Assembly (NCBI RefSeq): GCF_029872155.1
Contig: NZ_JARXLA010000001.1
Span: forward strand, 62,001-126,000
Length of the DNA stretch: 64,000 nucleotides
Origin: Hyphomicrobium sp. D-2
GTDB lineage: Bacteria > Pseudomonadota > Alphaproteobacteria > Rhizobiales > Hyphomicrobiaceae
Direction: 5' to 3'
Position numbers and translations under genes: made by a program. Positions within the stretch are counted from its first letter, which is position 1, and each line of letters opens with the position of its first letter. Under the pieces are notes generated by a model. It was given only the letters and a program-made list of their open reading frames with translations. It was not told the DNA's origin and ran no database searches. Positions 62,009-64,000 of the stretch are shown here, piece by piece.

Positions 62009-63505
62009 ATGAGCCAATCGGTGCTGCAGGACGGCAAGATCTTTATCGGTAAAAGTATCAAGCCGGAGTATCTCGATCTCAGCCTGGCGAACCGGCACGG
62101 TCTGGTTACCGGCGCGACCGGCACCGGCAAAACCGTGACGCTGCAGGTGCTGGCGGAAGGTTTTTCGCGCGCCGGTGTGCCGGTGTTCGCGGCCGACATT
62201 AAGGGTGACCTTTCCGGCATCGGCGAAGTGGGCGAGCCGAAAGACTTCCTGCTCAAGCGCGCAGCTGAAGTGGGCCTCGATGACTACAAGAACAGCGCCA
62301 GCCCGGTGGTGTTCTGGGACGTGTTTGGCGCCAGCGGGCACCCGATCCGTGCCACGGTCGAGGATATGGGCCCGTTGCTGGTTTCGCGCATGCTCGACCT
62401 TAACGACGTGCAGGAGGGCGTGCTCAATATCGCTTTCCGCGTTGCGTCCGAGGAAGGTCTGCCGCTCATCAATCTGGGCGATCTGCGCGCCATCGTCACA
62501 AATGTCGGCTCACGCGCCAAGGAGCTTTCCGTCAAGTACGGCAACGTTGCCATCCAGTCCGCTGGCGCCATTCAGCGCCGCCTGCTTGTGCTTGAGGAGC
62601 AGGGTGCCGACCACTTCTTCGGCGAGCCGGAAATCGACATCTGGGATTTGATCCGCACCGGGCCGGACGGCAAGGGCGTGGTGAACATTCTGTCGGCCGA
62701 CAAGCTGATGGAGCGTCCGCGGCTTTATGCAATCTTCCTGCTGTGGCTGCTGACCAAGCTGTGGCAGACGCTGCCGGAAGTGGGCGATCAGCCCAAGCCG
62801 CGGCTGGTGTTCTTCTTCGACGAAGCGCATCTTTTGTTCGATGACGCGCCCAAGGCACTAATGGAACGCATCGAGCAGATTGCGCGTCTGGTGCGCTCAA
62901 AGGGCGTCGGCGTCTATTTCATCACGCAGAACCCGATGGACGTGCCGAACTCCGTTTCGGCACAGCTCGGCAACCGCGTGCAGCATGCCCTGCGCGCATT
63001 CACGCCGCAGGAGCAGCGGGCCGTGCGCGCTGCCGCTGAAACCTTCCGCCGCAATCCTGAGCTCAATACCGAGCGCGTCATTCTGGAGCTGAAGGTGGGC
63101 GAGGCGCTTGTTTCCACGCTGGAAAACAAGGGTGAACCGTCAATCGTGCAGCGCACGCTCATCCGACCACCAGAGGGACGCATCGGCCCGGTTACAGACG
63201 CCGAGCGCCGCGCGCTGATGGCCGCCAGCCCGTTCAGCGGCAAGTATGACACGGTAAAAAATCGCGAAAGCGCTGAAGAAATGTTGGCCAAGCGCAATGC
63301 CGAGGCCACAGCGGCAAAGGAAGCCGATGCTTCCGGCGGTGGCGGTTGGCTCGACACCATCTTCGGTGGCGGGCGCGGACCAACCGGCCGCAAACGGCAA
63401 GGCATGGGCGAGATGATCGGGCGTGAAGTGCAGCGCTCGTTGGCGCGCACGGTCGCGTCGACGATCCGCAGCATCATCATGAAGAGCATCGGTATGAGGC
63501 GCTAA
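62009..63505 (+). CDS. HerA-like (DUF853) DNA-translocating ATPase
   Basis: ATPase of 498 residues of the HerA/DUF853 family. Walker A is HGLVTGATGTGKTVTLQVLA (about 30-45) and Walker B is LVFFFDEAHLLFDD. Conserved RSKGVGVYFITQNPMDVPNS and GNRVQHALRAFTPQEQRAVR follow. The C-terminal 80 residues are glycine-rich and basic. Relatives act in DNA repair or as uncharacterised translocases; no NurA nuclease is nearby, so the partner is unknown. The 281 bases upstream hold no gene. Confidence 0.9.
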   Translation: MSQSVLQDGKIFIGKSIKPEYLDLSLANRHGLVTGATGTGKTVTLQVLAEGFSRAGVPVFAADIKGDLSGIGEVGEPKDFLLKRAAEVGLDDYKNSASPVVFWDVFGASGHPIRATVEDMGPLLVSRMLDLNDVQEGVLNIAFRVASEEGLPLINLGDLRAIVTNVGSRAKELSVKYGNVAIQSAGAIQRRLLVLEEQGADHFFGEPEIDIWDLIRTGPDGKGVVNILSADKLMERPRLYAIFLLWLLTKLWQTLPEVGDQPKPRLVFFFDEAHLLFDDAPKALMERIEQIARLVRSKGVGVYFITQNPMDVPNSVSAQLGNRVQHALRAFTPQEQRAVRAAAETFRRNPELNTERVILELKVGEALVSTLENKGEPSIVQRTLIRPPEGRIGPVTDAERRALMAASPFSGKYDTVKNRESAEEMLAKRNAEATAAKEADASGGGGWLDTIFGGGRGPTGRKRQGMGEMIGREVQRSLARTVASTIRSIIMKSIGMRR

Positions 63506-63553
63506 CGCGCAGACTTCAGTCTGTTGCAGGAATGCTGAGCTTAGGGGAGCGTC

Positions 63554-63979
63554 ATGGCTGAAACATTCGCAGGCCGTGGAAGTTCTGGCCGCGCAGTTAA
63601 GGCCAGCGTGGTCTTGCCGGCGCTGTTGCTGGGGTTGACGCTGCTGGCCGCGTATCAGCCCCTGGCTGCGGCCGATGCTGGCACGGATGCCGCCGCCGCT
63701 GCGCCGGTGGCGCAGGCTGACGCGATCGAAAAGGGGCGTGGTCTGCTGACGGAAAACTGCGCGCGTTGCCATGCGATCGGTGCGGAGGGAGCAAGTCCGC
63801 ACAAGGAAGCGCCGCCGTTCCGCGTGGTTGTTACCCGCTATCCGCCGGACAATCTCGCCGAGGCGTTGGCGGAAGGGCTGGTGTCGGGGCACCCGGACAT
63901 GCCGGAGTTCGTTTTCGAAGTGGAAGAGGTCGGCGCCATCACGGCCTATCTCAATTCGCTGGAGCCGAAGACGGAGTAG
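63554..63979 (+). CDS. Exported c-type cytochrome (monoheme)
   Basis: The 141-residue protein has an N-terminal hydrophobic export signal or anchor (VVLPALLLGLTLLAAYQPLA), an Ala/Asp-rich linker and a class I cytochrome c domain. The heme motif is CARCH, with the distal methionine probably in GHPDMPEFVF. ATG 63554 follows TTAGGGGAGCG. It lies 48 bases after the herA-like gene. The partner is unknown; electron carriers of this sort serve many dehydrogenases. Confidence 0.88.
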   Translation: MAETFAGRGSSGRAVKASVVLPALLLGLTLLAAYQPLAAADAGTDAAAAAPVAQADAIEKGRGLLTENCARCHAIGAEGASPHKEAPPFRVVVTRYPPDNLAEALAEGLVSGHPDMPEFVFEVEEVGAITAYLNSLEPKTE

Positions 63980-64000
63980 CTCCAGGGTGCGGCGCGGGCC

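Noticed and set aside
1-64000. CRISPR arrays, insertion sequences, prophage or integrase genes
   Set aside because: I saw no regularly spaced repeats, transposase motifs or phage modules in the window.

Overview
The window looks like chromosome from an alphaproteobacterium of the order Hyphomicrobiales, probably a facultative methylotroph. Pointers are the ligase-associated helicase/PdeM pair, a class I lysyl-tRNA synthetase, a TIGR02186 protein next to a TauE/SafE permease, a PodJ-like Sel1 protein, a stand-alone small subunit of methylmalonyl-CoA mutase, and a complete N-methylglutamate pathway. No rRNA gene or other phylogenetic marker fixes the genus.

Layout. 1-5023 (minus strand) is a heme-type cell-surface signalling system: ECF sigma factor, FecR-like anti-sigma factor and a TonB-dependent receptor whose C-terminus is fused to a second, Omp25/31-like beta-barrel and runs off the left edge. 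5421-7752 holds ilvA and a small secreted protein. 7881-33343 is one large C1/amide-nitrogen island. A putative porin (7881-8663) precedes a roughly 10 kb minus-strand operon (18945 down to 8826) encoding a UrtABCDE-type amide/urea ABC transporter, the two subunits of N,N-dimethylformamidase (dmfA1, dmfA2), a Rieske-oxygenase homologue that has lost its metal ligands, a Sel1-repeat protein and a 98-residue unknown. Divergent from it (19328-22803) are a NarL/LuxR-type response regulator, a hybrid histidine kinase with no membrane segment and an AmiC-like binding protein with no signal peptide, which I read as a cytoplasmic amide-sensing circuit. 22870-27158 (minus) is mgsABC-gmaS and 27405-32576 (plus) is mgdABCD, followed by an overlapping XRE-cupin regulator.

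Proposed chemistry: amide import; DMF to formate plus dimethylamine (DmfA1A2); a dimethylamine-to-methylamine step that is not encoded here; methylamine to gamma-glutamylmethylamide (GmaS); to N-methylglutamate (MgsABC); to glutamate plus a formaldehyde-level C1 unit (MgdABCD).

33484-64000 is mostly ordinary housekeeping: tRNA-Gly(CCC), mscL, a two-gene solute symporter, yjbQ, a PodJ-like polarity protein, TauE/TIGR02186, pdeM and its helicase, pyrD, a DUF262/DUF1524 nuclease-like gene, lysK, a TerB-like protein, a GGDEF-EAL protein, an MxaD-like START protein, mepA, msrA, mutA, herA-like and a cytochrome c.

Three genes (symporter, DUF262/DUF1524, lysK) are each split by a single-base frameshift within about 16 kb. 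Because lysK is normally essential, residual indel errors in the assembly are the simplest explanation, and those breaks should be checked before being treated as biology.
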